Below are positions 48,266-59,666 of a DNA stretch of 64,000 bases, piece after piece; the first letter of the stretch is position 1, and each line of letters starts with the position of its first letter. The DNA is taken from NCBI GenBank assembly GCA_944470555.2, contig OX104128.1:46545920-46609919 (forward strand). The letters are read 5' to 3'. This DNA is from Heterobilharzia americana (taxonomy: Eukaryota; Platyhelminthes; Trematoda; Strigeidida; Schistosomatidae). Below the pieces are notes generated by a model. It made no database searches. It was not told where the DNA came from and saw only the letters and a program-made list of their open reading frames with translations. The position numbers and the translations under genes are program-made.

Positions 48266-49827
48266 TGTAAGTAACTAGATTATCATGAATTGAAGTATCA
48301 CACCAAACAGATAGAAGCCACAAATTTGCAATCACTGCGATTCTTCAAGTTGTCGAAAATATAATAAACAAAAACAAGTGACAATGAAACTTTATTTGGT
48401 ACAATAATTGAAATATTACATGACATCACAATATGTCAAATATCTCTCTACGTGTTCATGAAGAACTCTGGCAAGTCTCTCACATCTTCTTAATGATTGC
48501 GTATCGGTATTTTTAATGGTATTAGTTGTTTGTATCGCAACATTATCTGAAGTTATCACTGGAACAACCTACTTGGTTCATTTTTGCCTAGTCTGTTTGT
48601 CTATAGTGAATAAAAATGATCTTCTGAATCCATTCGATTTCCTATTTTATGTAATATGATTCCCACTGACGGCCGATTGTCATTTCCTTGATAATTCTGT
48701 TCTTTTGACAAATTCATTGTCACTAAACGTGTTGGAAGAAATCCGAATCTAAGGAGTTTCGCTGGATTTTCATGAGTAGTTCTACAGTCTGCGTTCCGAT
48801 ACTGAATTATTAAATTATCTACTCTCTTCCAGCTCTTTCATATTGCCTGAGTTCACCGATTCTATGACAAACGTTTCTGTTTTTGTGAAGTTTTCTGTCG
48901 ACATATTTGACTAAAAATGATATTAGACTGTACATAGATGACAAGAAGCAATATGTCTAAACCTATCACCGAAGTTATCGATGGAATGAGTCCCACTATA
49001 AGACACTAACTATTAAGTTGAGACGTAAATTCTTCCTCATCACTCCATGTGTCACTTTTGTATTTAGAGTGTCTGTATGTGTTACTTTTGGCCTTTTAGA
49101 GTAAGAGTGCCACATAAATGAAACATAGTATGAGTTTAAGAAGAGACCATAAATATCTGAATGAATACGCTGTCATGAATTCCATAATTATGTTTCATAC
49201 GATATTTCAAGCAGCCCTTCTCACAATTTCGTCATCAACTTTGGACCACCAGAATATTAAAAATCTCAATAATTTCATTTTTTGAGATCAAAAGTGTGCG
49301 GTATTAGGATCATCTTTTGCAGCAGATTCAAATGTCATGTAAGCAACACTCCTGTTCTTAAAATACTAAAATCCATCATGACGCAGCCTTTTTTCATTTC
49401 TTCGTTTACAGAACCCAAAGAATCTTCGCTTACGCTTACCATTCTAACCCTTCGTCATTTAATTCATAAAATTTGCACAGTACTTTCGAGTTTCTCGAAA
49501 AAGTCGTATTACGTCAATAGATAATGGCTGAAATAATACACAGTCAGATCAGTAGAAGAACTCTAGGGCAATGAATAAGGCTTTAGAAAGTGTGCATGAG
49601 ATTTCCCGTTAGTCAGTCGGTGGTCAATTTGATTTTCATTTATACTCGGTTCTAAATCTCAACCCTGAAATATAGCAGCAGATGTCCTAATTAAGGAGTC
49701 ACTCGGACAGCAAACACGAGTGAAAGCTTGGTGATCAGCAAGTACACAGACAAATGTCAGTACCATTTATGAGTTCTAGGTATATACTAGGTAACTCCTA
49801 CTAAGATAAGCAAAATACACAATGATT
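48266..49827. other. No recognisable feature
   Basis: Left flank of the inverted RTE pair; no coding motif. Confidence 0.6.
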
Positions 49828-52232
49828 CTTATTATTATTGGAATTCCTAGCGGAACATAGGATGTCAGTAACACGTCTCCATTTCCCTCTCCTCTCTGCA
49901 TTCTTTCAACTTGACTCCATGACTGCCCACAAACATTCATTTCTTCCTCACACCATCTACTCCATGTCACCCGCACCTCAAACGGCCGACTCTTCGTTTC
50001 CCATGTGGGTCCCACTCGAGAAATTGGCCTGGCACGGCACATGATATTCCCACACGGTCTTCCCAGTGCATGCCCAATCCAGTCCATCTCCACTTTCTTC
50101 TGCATATTTGTTGGGCGATAGATTCTTGGTCGGTTCGTTGACAGTCAGCCAGAGTGAGTTCCTTGTTGCTCATCCTCATTATTCTGGCCACCTGATCTGA
50201 TCTGATCTGATCTGACCTGATCTTCAGTTTCAGTATCGAGTGAGTGTAGGCGGTAGCTGTTGATGTGTTGTATGTCTGAAGTTTGTTGAGAATGCCTTCT
50301 GTAACACGCCAAGTCTCTCAACCACCACATAGAAGCACTGAATTACATGACTGACTTGGTGTTAAAAACCGGATCATGTTCACGCTTTATGCTGAGTGCA
50401 GTGCAGTGCAGTGCAGTGCAGTGCAGTAGATCTCAACACTGATTATTTCAGATCAATGCAAGAAAGCCAGTCTTGCTGTCTTTCCGATGCTGGCTTTGAC
50501 GTCCTCATCTGTGCCTGTGCCACCTGTAGTTGAAACGATGCTGCATGACTAGGTAGGTGAAGGAGACAACTTCGTTTGGGTTTCTCGCGTTCATGGGGAT
50601 TGGTGCTTGTTGTTACTGTTGTTCTTGGTTGGCTACCTTCATCACATCTGTCTTCCCCATGTTCACTTGAAGTCCCATCTTCGCTACCTCACCTCTTCTG
50701 TCAACTTGTTAGTTCTCACCTGTAGATCTTCGAGTTTGTGCGACAAGACACTAGACATAAATCATCATCGGTGAAATCAAAATCGTCTAGGGTCTTTGCA
50801 TCGGTCCAGCCAGGGTGTCTCACTCCTCTCGCTCCTCACAGTCTAATGCATGATCCAGTCGAGTCGATCACAATCAGGAAGATGATGGGTGATGGTAGGT
50901 GGCAGCCTTGTCTTACTCGTGTCTTCACTTCACAGGCATCACTGAGCTTTCCATTGTGAATCACTTGGCATGTCGCATCATATGGCATACAGCTGTTGTT
51001 GAATGAGGTTGATAAATTTTTGTGGCATTAAAGCCGTAGTGTTGAAGCAACTGCCTGCCAAGTTATTTCTCGGTGGACGTTGTCGAAGCCCTTTTCAAGG
51101 TTGATGAATTTGAGGTAAGGAAGAGAGTTCTCTGTCATTCTACGCCGTGTTCTATGACGACGCGTAGAGCAGCAATGCAATTTGATGAGCATATGATTTG
51201 TACTTCCTGAAGCCAGCCAGGCAGTTCTGGTCGTAATTTCCAATCCAGCGCATGTTTTAGTCTCTCCAGACTTAATATTTTGCTGGCTTGGGTGGACAGA
51301 GGTGGAGCATGATTCCGTTCCAGTTCTTGCAAAGACTTAGGCTTCCTTTCTTTGGAAGTTGGACCGAGTGTTCTTTCTTCAAATCAATGGATAGGTACCT
51401 TACCTTCCTTCCTCCCTTACAAACCTTCTGCAGTAGTGGCGTTAGCGTGTCCGCTGTTGTATCTGCATCTGGTTTCAGCGCTTGTTGAGGAATTTCACAT
51501 GGTCCTGCTGCTTCATTAAATTTCAGCAAATATATGACGTTCAGGACTTCACTTCTGCTTTTGTTGGAGGGCTTGTCTTCACTGGTAGTTCTGTGGCTGG
51601 GCTGCTGCTGGTATTTCTGCACGAGTCACAGTTGGTGGTGGTCGATTCAAGAGTTTTCTGAAGTGGTCAGTCCATTGCTTCCTTCGTTTCTCCTCATTGG
51701 CGATAACTAGGTTTCCTTCACTATCTCTCATTGGTTTCATCTGCGTTGATCTCTTCCTTCCCAGTTAGTAACCTGGTTATTTGATATAGTGTTGTTAGGT
51801 GTCTATCTCTTCCACCTGCAGCCTGTTCTGTTTCACTTGCCAGTGTGTCGTGGAAGTGTCTTTAGTCTTTGCATGCACTCTTCTTCACTTCTTTGTCCAG
51901 TGTAGTGTTTTATACGTTGTACTAGGTTCCTCTTCTCGTGCTTCATCCTTGCACTAGTTCATCTTCTGATTCACCATCTTCCGCTTTCTCCTCTATCAGC
52001 TTCCATGTATCCGTCGGGATCCATTCCGTGCCTTCTTTCTTTTGTCTTCCTAATATGATTATACAGGTTTCTTTCCACATCTCTTTCAAAGAGTTCCATT
52101 GTTCTTCCACACAGATTTGTTCGTAGATGTTGCTCAATGTCTCTCATTTTGTCCTGATGGTTAACGTGAAGATTTTCTTCTTAGTTTCGTCCTTTACTTT
52201 ATGTTCTGAGTGTTGAACTTGAATTGTGGTCG
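49828..52232 (-). mobile_element. 5'-truncated RTE copy (copy E, minus arm)
   Basis: Minus-strand copy from an (ATA)n tail at about 49,828-49,840 up to a truncation near 52,230, which corresponds to about position 34,345 in copy D. Several predicted peptides are identical to those of copy D, for example those at 51,272-51,622, 51,135-51,332 and 51,028-51,243, and the antisense frame at 50,738-50,959. The same frameshifts are therefore shared. Pentanucleotide arrays (GCAGT units near 50,396-50,427; GATCT units near 50,190-50,220) differ in repeat number from copy D. Confidence 0.92.
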
Positions 52233-52710
52233 ACAGACTTGCGGCATTACGAAAGGCATTCTCAACAAACTTCAGATTTACAACACATCAACAGCTACCG
52301 CCTACACTCACTCGATACTGAAACTGAAGATCAGGTCAGATCAGATCAGATCAGATCAGGTGGCCAGAATAATGAGGATGAGCAACAAGGAACTCACTCT
52401 GGCTGACTGTCAACGAACCGACCAAGAATCTATCGCCCAACAAATATGCAGAAGAAAGTGGAGATGGACTGGATTGGGCATGCACTGGGAAGACCGTTTG
52501 GGAACATCACGGTGCAGGAAAGGCCAATTTCTCGAGTGGGACCCATGTGGGAAACGACTAGTTGGGCGTCCCAGCTGAGAATGACATGGAGGAGGTGTTG
52601 TGAGGAAGAAATGAATGTTTGTGGGCAGTCATGGAGTCAAGTTGAAAGAATGCAGAGAGGAGAGGGAAATGGAGACGTGTTACTGACATCCTATGTTCCG
52701 CTAGGAATTC
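52225..52710 (+). mobile_element. RTE 3'-end fragment in opposite orientation (copy E, plus arm)
   Basis: Plus-strand 3' end of the same RTE subfamily, from the 'gacttgcggcattac' region to CTAGGAATTC at 52,710. It repeats in inverted order the sequence at 49,841-50,330, so the two arms form a palindrome with outward-facing 3' ends and about 1.9 kb between. The junction near 52,228 carries TGTGGT-like microhomology. Internally the 52,446-52,660 block matches copy D better than the minus arm, but the last 40 bp match the minus arm, so it is mosaic. Confidence 0.9.
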
Positions 52711-52734
52711 AAGTAACGAAATACAACAACAATG

Positions 52735-53389
52735 AGTTGGAAGAAATTTTTTGGAGCTGTTGATTTCACTTTCAGAAAGAAGATTTAGTGGCGGTGAAGT
52801 TTGTAGAAGTAGTTGCATTCGATTTTCAACTGATTAACTTGTTTTTAAATGACGCCTATAAGTAATCCAGATACGTTGACAGTCTTTTATTTGTTATTCA
52901 ACCTGATGATGGTGCACAGCTTCGGCACGTTTTATATTAGTGTACGATTTGGTTGAATCATTTAGTGTTTTGTTGGGAAGAATAATATCAGCTTCTATGG
53001 ACTGGGGATATCATTTAGAATACAATGAGAATTTGCCAAGTGTCTTTTTCAGTTTGGAGCATTGCGAGACTTTTAAAAGGCTTAAAAATTATCAGAACTT
53101 GTGTGAAACTGAAGAGTGATTTTCAGTTGTAGTTATGAAGAAAGACGATTGTATGGAGGAAAAAGATTTGTTAGAGCAAAAGTAAAGGAAAGTTTAGAAA
53201 GCAAATCCAACGAAAGCCCTAACTGATAAAGAAGAAAATATTTTAATCGTTTCACTAAAGTAACTGAAGATGGTATGCAAGCATGAAAAATCTGAATCTT
53301 AAATATAGTATGATCCATGGATTTATAATCAAGCAAAAATAAACAAATATGAAATATCACTTCTTTGATTCCTGCACATGATATGATGT
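52735..53389. other. No recognisable feature
   Basis: The 108-codon minus frame at 53,133-53,459 runs into the SINE tail and has no domain. Confidence 0.55.
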
Positions 53390-53712
53390 TGTTCCAGGCA
53401 ATATCGAGGCATCCAAATAGTAGCCAATGTGCCAATGGAGTTCGAACAGTTCGATCCAATAGAACAACGGAGAATTATAAGTGGATCAACAAATAATAAT
53501 AACTAATGCCCGTTATTTAAGGAGTGGCTGTTGTTCCTCATTGGTCTTATGGATAGTGCCTTGACGTTTGAAGCCATGGAACCGAGGTTCGAGTCTCAGA
53601 GGGAACAACATCACTCACTCAGGCTCAGGTACATCCAACTGATGAGTCCCAAAAAGGATGAAACGTGCGTGCTGAATTCTTCTGCTAGCCAAAACCAAGC
53701 AAATTATCAAAA
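53390..53712 (+). mobile_element. Smα-type SINE in permuted order (tail, head, ribozyme)
   Basis: Tail-type sequence (CAATATCGAGGCATCC; TCGATCCAATAGAACAACGG) at 53,396-53,480 precedes a tRNA-like head (B box GGTTCGAGTCTC at about 53,586) and a hammerhead at about 53,630-53,690. CTGATGA, the GTCC/GGAT stem and GAAAC are intact. The cleavage site reads GTG where GTC is expected, and a G at position 17 is not compatible with cleavage. Confidence 0.8.
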
Positions 53713-54269
53713 ATAGGTCTGGTTGAACTCCTTAATTCTTATTCTATTTTGAAAACGCATTTAACTCAAACCTGGCCCATTTTTGCTGCACAATTTTAAT
53801 TTATAACTGCAGGACTTGTTGAGAATTTATTTAAAAGGATATATTGTTTTTTAGTTAGTGAAATAGCAAACTTTTGATTTTTTGGCCAAAAATGTCACGT
53901 GATCTCCAATCTGACATTGATCATGTATCTGAAAGTTAGGGATAATAATCCCTGGTACTTGTTTCATAATGCCTGATTTTCAGTTTCACTGTCTTCATTA
54001 ATAAAAGTGTGAAACTTGAGAACCATAGTGTATTCCAATTACATTTTAGTTTATTTACTAGATGCATCAAGTAGTAAAATTGTAGTATATCCCGGCAAAT
54101 CTTTTTAAATAGTTTACTATCCATATCCATCACAAGACAATTCAACAGCTTTAGCATGTGGTTATCATAGTTTCAATCCAGTCTTCTCCTTTTAAAACTA
54201 TGTAAATCATATCTCAAAGTTAGAGATTTACCTTTTTGTGACTATGGTTGATAAGCTGTGTCCGAAAAG
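53713..54269. other. No recognisable feature
   Basis: AT-rich spacer between SINE and PLE-tail fragment. Confidence 0.6.
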
Positions 54270-54345
54270 TTGTCTGGTACACAATACTGCTTTACTGTTT
54301 GATGTATTTAATAAACAAACTGAAATGGAATCGATATTGGTTGAT
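54270..54345 (+). repeat. Probable PLE 3' tail fragment
   Basis: AATACTGCTTTACTGTTTGA and AATAAACAAACTGAAATGGA resemble the AATACTGTATCATTGTGTG...AATAAACAAATCTAATCTGG tail of the PLE at 30.9 kb. No coding part is attached. Confidence 0.5.
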
Positions 54346-54349
54346 AATT

Positions 54350-54512
54350 GAAGGTGAAACTAAAACCTGGACCGCAAGATGTTTCTATCCGGCTACCCCA
54401 TAGGGTTTTCGGTTCAGTGTTCAACCAACTAAGCATCGATGCGGAAACCTGGGGGTGGCTGGTTTGAATCCTCCTAGTGTTCAGATTTTCATTACACCTT
54501 GAATCACAATCT
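54350..54512. repeat. Short repeat with inverted ends (copy 2)
   Basis: GGTGAAACTAAAACCTGGAC at the left is mirrored by GTTCAGATTTTCATTACACC at the right. GGTTTGAATCCTCC inside resembles a tRNA B box, so a tRNA-derived SINE is one possibility. Confidence 0.5.
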
Positions 54513-56594
54513 AGTATCAGTACAAGTGTGTCAAACCACAGCTATCAAATTGACAAAATGTATTCATTGCCATCCCCGGCAATCGACGAATTCCAAAAGC
54601 CTATCACATGCAACCACGTTTTTGATCAAATTTAGTGTGCAAATTACTTTTAACAGTTAAATCACATTTTGGTTGTTTTGTTGAGAATGGTGTCATTTTT
54701 ATTACATCCAATGAAAATAACCTCATGGAAGCGGACAAAAATCAACGTATGCAGAATATTGTTAAAACATGTGATTTGGTCATACTGATGTTAATCTCTA
54801 AGACAAACAATTTCAGCAATAAGAAGTCGAATGTGAATTCAAAACATCATATGATGTTATAATAAATATGTCCTTTAGGAAGATAAAAACAGTATCCAAG
54901 GTTATGGAATCAATTTTTTACGTAAAACCTGTCACCATGTACTTATATGCATGTGCTTCTTCAGAGACTCAAAGTTGCTTCAGGGGATTCAGCTATAAGT
55001 GATCCTATCATTAGGCTATTTGAGAACTGACTTACTGCTAGAAAAACAAAATCACTTGCACTCACTGGTCACAAAATTGCAGCCAGTAAGATGTTACCTG
55101 CTTCTAAGTGTCAGACTTTCTGTATATGACAATCTAACACTTAAGTAGTGTATCATAGTGTGAGAAATTTCCACTTATTAAATAACTTGAAAGCATGTTC
55201 GAGAAAATTCGTTAAGCTTGTAAAGCAGACTCAACAACCCCAGTAACTCTCTGGGGACCAATTAATTCTCTTTTTGCCTTTGTCAAGATTCAAATAAGAA
55301 AAAACTTCCAGGTTTAGTTACATCCTAGTTTCAAGTTGTTTGCAAACACAAATTATTTTCAATCCCTTAATGTAATAGTAAATCCACACTTGTTCCTACT
55401 CATTGTGGGAGAGTTAGAGCCCTTAAGATATGTATACTGCACATCGATCACAGTAGAATCAAATACAAAAATGAAAAGTCAGTTAGATGCATGGAATTCT
55501 TTTTAGCTGAAGGGCAGTCTGATAATACAGTTCATATCGCGATATCGTATATCTGTTCATATGTAACTGAGCATTTTTGTTGGTAATGAGGCCTACTTAC
55601 CCATACAATTTTTAGCAGCATGGAGTTATTGAGTTTACTTTTTCATTTCAAACGATTCTTCTGATTTTGCTAGGAATTTAACTTAGTGAAAAAGTTTCGT
55701 CTTTCAGAAGTTGCATATTTCTAAACCAGTTGACTAAATATATGTACAACGTTCACATAAGGTTTGGGCGTGCATTAGAATGGTAACATCTCGGTTACTG
55801 CACAATAGACTAGGTGACCAAACTGGACACTTTTCTTACCTATTTTAAGATGTTAACTGATTATGATCCAAAGGTGGTGTTTTCTAAATCCCAAATCAGT
55901 GATTATTCAAAGATCAGTCTGTGGACCATTTGGTTCTGTGCATGCATTGAAGAATATCGCAGAAAAGAACATTAGTTAAATAAAACATTTATATGCAAAG
56001 GATATATCTGAGGTTAATCAAATGTAGGTTGTGTATGAATCAACCAATAGTAAATCAAAAGTAACAGAATGGTGGAAAGGCTTCTAGTAAATTCTTATCA
56101 GTTGATGTAAGGTATATAAATTGTTTCGATTTCAGTCAGTCAGGATCAGTGTAGGACCCGGCACTGCTGTGAAACAGCTTGGTTTGCTACACTGCATATC
56201 AGGATGTCGAGTTGATTGACAAACAAATGAAAGATAGAGGAACAAAAAAGATTGTCATCAAAATGGTAGACAGTTGTTAAGGTAGAAAAAGAAGGAATGA
56301 AACAGTTATGGCATTTGGGATAACCACTAGGATGAAAATTATTTTGTCATACATCTGAATTATTGAGATCGATTTTTGTCCACATCACCCAGTGTCTCCG
56401 CCTAATGATTTCGATTGTCACTTTGCCTCAATCGGATATTCTACATTCCCCTTCATCGCTCAGACCAACATTTCCGTCTTAATTCCTAACTGCATTCCAA
56501 GGAACTATATTGTGACTGTAATCACGATAATAAAACGTTTTTATATAACTATTAAATAAGTCATGTATATGGGGTCAATGAGGATTTTATTTTT
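54513..56594. other. No recognisable feature
   Basis: AT-rich DNA with no motif or repeat that I could match inside the window. Confidence 0.6.
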
Positions 56595-56935
56595 AAGGTA
56601 GTACTGGCCATGGGCTGACATCAACTGAAGAATCATTGAAAAGCTTAGAGCACTGGACAGCTGCTTCTTCCTAATATGCGACTCTTCAACGGTACACACT
56701 CACAACCCGTTTAGGGATAGAACTCAGCACCTTTAGGCTTCACAGCAAACGCGTTGATCGTCCAACCACTGGTGGTCCACAGTTTCCTAATTCTGTCACT
56801 TTACGATGTAGAGCGAATGGAGTTCCACACTAGGAAGAAGCAACTGCCAAGTTTTCCCAGGTTTTTAATGGTTTCCCAACTGTTGTCACTCCCTGATAAA
56901 TACGACCCTGAAAATATTAAATATGTGATTTAAAT
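56595..56935. mobile_element. Hammerhead SINE-like element, head-to-head inverted pair
   Basis: The minus arm (56,595-56,775) contains, on its own strand, GATCAACGCGTTTGCTGTGA and a ribozyme relic (TTGAAGA; GAAG). It meets a plus arm (56,776-56,935) with GAGTTCCACACTAGGAAGAA and CCCAGGTTTTTAATGGTTTC. The junction CCACTGGTGG is itself palindromic. Both ribozymes have GAAG instead of GAAA. Confidence 0.75.
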
Positions 56936-59059
56936 CTGTATAGTATATAATTCAGCCATGTTGTTTTAAGAGTAAACTCTACTTATATTTGATACTCATT
57001 ATAAAGGTGTATATCTAATGCGGTCCTCGATCTATATATATGTGGTTAAGTATGAGATAATTATATAGGCAGTTTTTCATGAACAACTCTAAGTAAATAA
57101 AATGTTTTTCGAAAACCCTAGTGAAGTTTGAGTGTATTGTTTAACAATCACACTGGATCCCTTGGCTGATGGACTTCCACAAGGACTCAGAAACATACAG
57201 TAACATATTGTACTATGTCGAAAACTAATTGATTATTCAGTAAAAGTGAATTATAGTTTGTAAGATATTATTGATTTCATTTGATCGTTAACGCGTTTAT
57301 TTAGTTCTAAGCAAAGCTTACTTTTCTATCACACTAGTAGTTTTTTTATCACACAAGTGTGATTTAATGCTTCGTTTCGCATTCGTAAGAATAACTTTTA
57401 CACAGAAAATAGAATATTGGAAGTGAGGAAATTGTTTAGTCTATTGGTGATTGATTTAGATAAGATAATGTATAAAAATTCCATATAGTGTATTCTGTCC
57501 ATCAAAGTTGGATCTATCCTTACCTAAATAATAGATAAGTGATACCAATATTTCTTAAGATATTTACTCAATATTTTTGTTTCATTTTGCACCGACTTTT
57601 AAAAAGTATGGAATGATTAAAAATTGGGTCAAGTAGGCCAACTTATCCACTGAAAATAATTGATCAAGTGACAATAATGGGTTCTATGAAGCTACAGAAG
57701 AGAGATCTTGAATAATGTGATTCCGAGCCCTAGAAATTTCCAACAGCTGCTTGTTACACGGTCTTCAATGTGTAATGCGGATTTTGTAACTTATTTTATA
57801 GATCTGTCAAGGAAATGGTTAAAGAAAGGATAACTGTTATTCCAGAGGAAGAAATGAGACATTTTACTTCAAACTCACTCATTATTATTGACATCAAAAA
57901 TTCCTATTCTAATTCAACAGCTATATCATTGAATATAGAATACTCTTTCCGATAACTTCTTCAGATCCTACAGTTATATGCACATACTGGGATTTTGCTT
58001 AACAGTCTATTATACAATTGAGGAAGTCACTTTAGAAAAGTGTAATGTGAAGGTTAATGACAAAATCAGTTATTGTGGGAATTCAATTCAAAATAAGTGG
58101 TTATATAAAAAAATATACTGTAATACTGCAAGGTGTTTGCGAATGTTAGATGTAATAAAATTTAAAAAATAGTTTGAAAAATAATGATTTGATGAAAAGT
58201 TACTCAAGTTGGGGGAGAAAATCGATTAAGAGAATGTGCTGAAATTGTTCCAGATTATATGAATGAAGCGATATCTAAAGTATGGAATCAGAAAGTTAGA
58301 TTCATGTAGCATGTTGAGGAATTTGCGCGTCCTTAATCGGGACATGTTAGATGTAGCAACACCATTTGCCTTTCTTGAACATAATTGAGGTTGTGTTATC
58401 CTGACTGGTGCTAATTCTGCAGTCTGAAGTATATACAGCCAGATACTTTTTGACAAGTTAAAAGAAACCCAGTAGAGAATGGAAAACGACTCATTCATAT
58501 CCACTTTGTGGTTCATTTCAACCAAGTGGGCTAATATAGAGCTGGTAATGGTCTTTACCATACATTTACCTCAGCATTGCATAGCTCAGTTAAAGAGCTT
58601 TTAATCAACTCCTTTCTTATTTTTGTACGAATTAAAGGTAGTTATTGTGCATAAATCTGTCTTCCATTCATAAAATCTTCTGCTTCATTTTTGTGAATTA
58701 TACTGCAATGTTGACACATAATTCATTTGTATATAAACGTGACTAAAGACAAAAATGGACAATGAGCATCAGTCTTTGTCTTCTGTTGTATGGGGGTTTG
58801 AGACGTTGCAATTATGTATTGTATGTAAATGATAATATGCACAGTCAGTTTTTAAAAATCTAAGGATTAGAACTGAAGCTGCCTGAAGTTATAACGATAA
58901 CCTTCATCAATTCCTGTTGTCCTGCCAATCGCTTAGACATGTTAGTTATTTTAGAGTTTATGGAGTGGTGAAATAAGAATTTTGCATTAAACGACATATA
59001 TAGCCTGACTTTAAAGTGGCCTATAGATCGCACATTACTTTCCAGTATGAATGACGGGC
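56936..59059. other. No recognisable feature
   Basis: AT-rich DNA; the 111-codon minus frame at 58,226-58,561 has no recognisable domain. Confidence 0.6.
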
Positions 59060-59666
59060 GACTTTAAAGGTCACTGTAACAACAATCGAAATAACCAATT
59101 GCATTTCTCCATTTCGGCTGGAAAGGCAGGTTTTTACAGGGTAGAAAAGTTTAGTTGGTTACTTCAGTTTTTACTGGGGTGGCCTTTAGAGTCACTCATG
59201 AATGACGAGTGAACAAAAAGGCCAACCTAATAACAAGTGAAATGACCAATCAAGTTTAGATATTCCGTCTGAGAATGTTTTTCATTAAATACAGAAACGT
59301 TATTGGTTGCCCGAACAGCTGCTGAAGTAACAAATTTAAATTCTATATTTTATGAAAATCTGTCTTTCCAGCTGAAATGGGGAAACTTAATGGGTTATTT
59401 TGACGGTTGATAGGGCGTCCTTTAAAGTCACAAATTTTGAATTGACTTTAAAGGACACTCTAGCAACAATTGAAATGGCCAATTAGAATTCTGCATTTGA
59501 TGGAAATATGACTTTCTAGCGGAAATAGAGAAACATAATTCGTCATTTCAGTTGATGCTATGGTGGATTTTAAAATCATTCGTTTTATGAAAATCTACTT
59601 TTCGGCCGAAATGGAGAAACCTAATGGGTTATTTTGGTCGTTGTTAGAGTGGCCTTTAATGTCGCC
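59060..59666. repeat. Cluster of GACTTTAAAGG foldback elements
   Basis: At least three full and two half units of a short palindromic repeat lie end to end: about 59,060-59,196, 59,209-59,331, 59,348-59,432 (half), 59,443-59,580 and 59,581-59,666 (half). Each full unit begins GACTTTAAAGGYCACTCTA, continues AAATRACCAATT and TTTCTCCATTTCGGC, and ends with the inverse of these blocks. Confidence 0.85.

Noticed and set aside
49828..52710. Simple twin-priming (5' inversion) as the origin of the RTE pair
   Set aside because: Twin priming would not leave a 3' terminus at both outer ends.
59060..59666. CRISPR-like array
   Set aside because: Units are palindromic, about 138 bp, diverged and without regular spacers; the genome is clearly eukaryotic.
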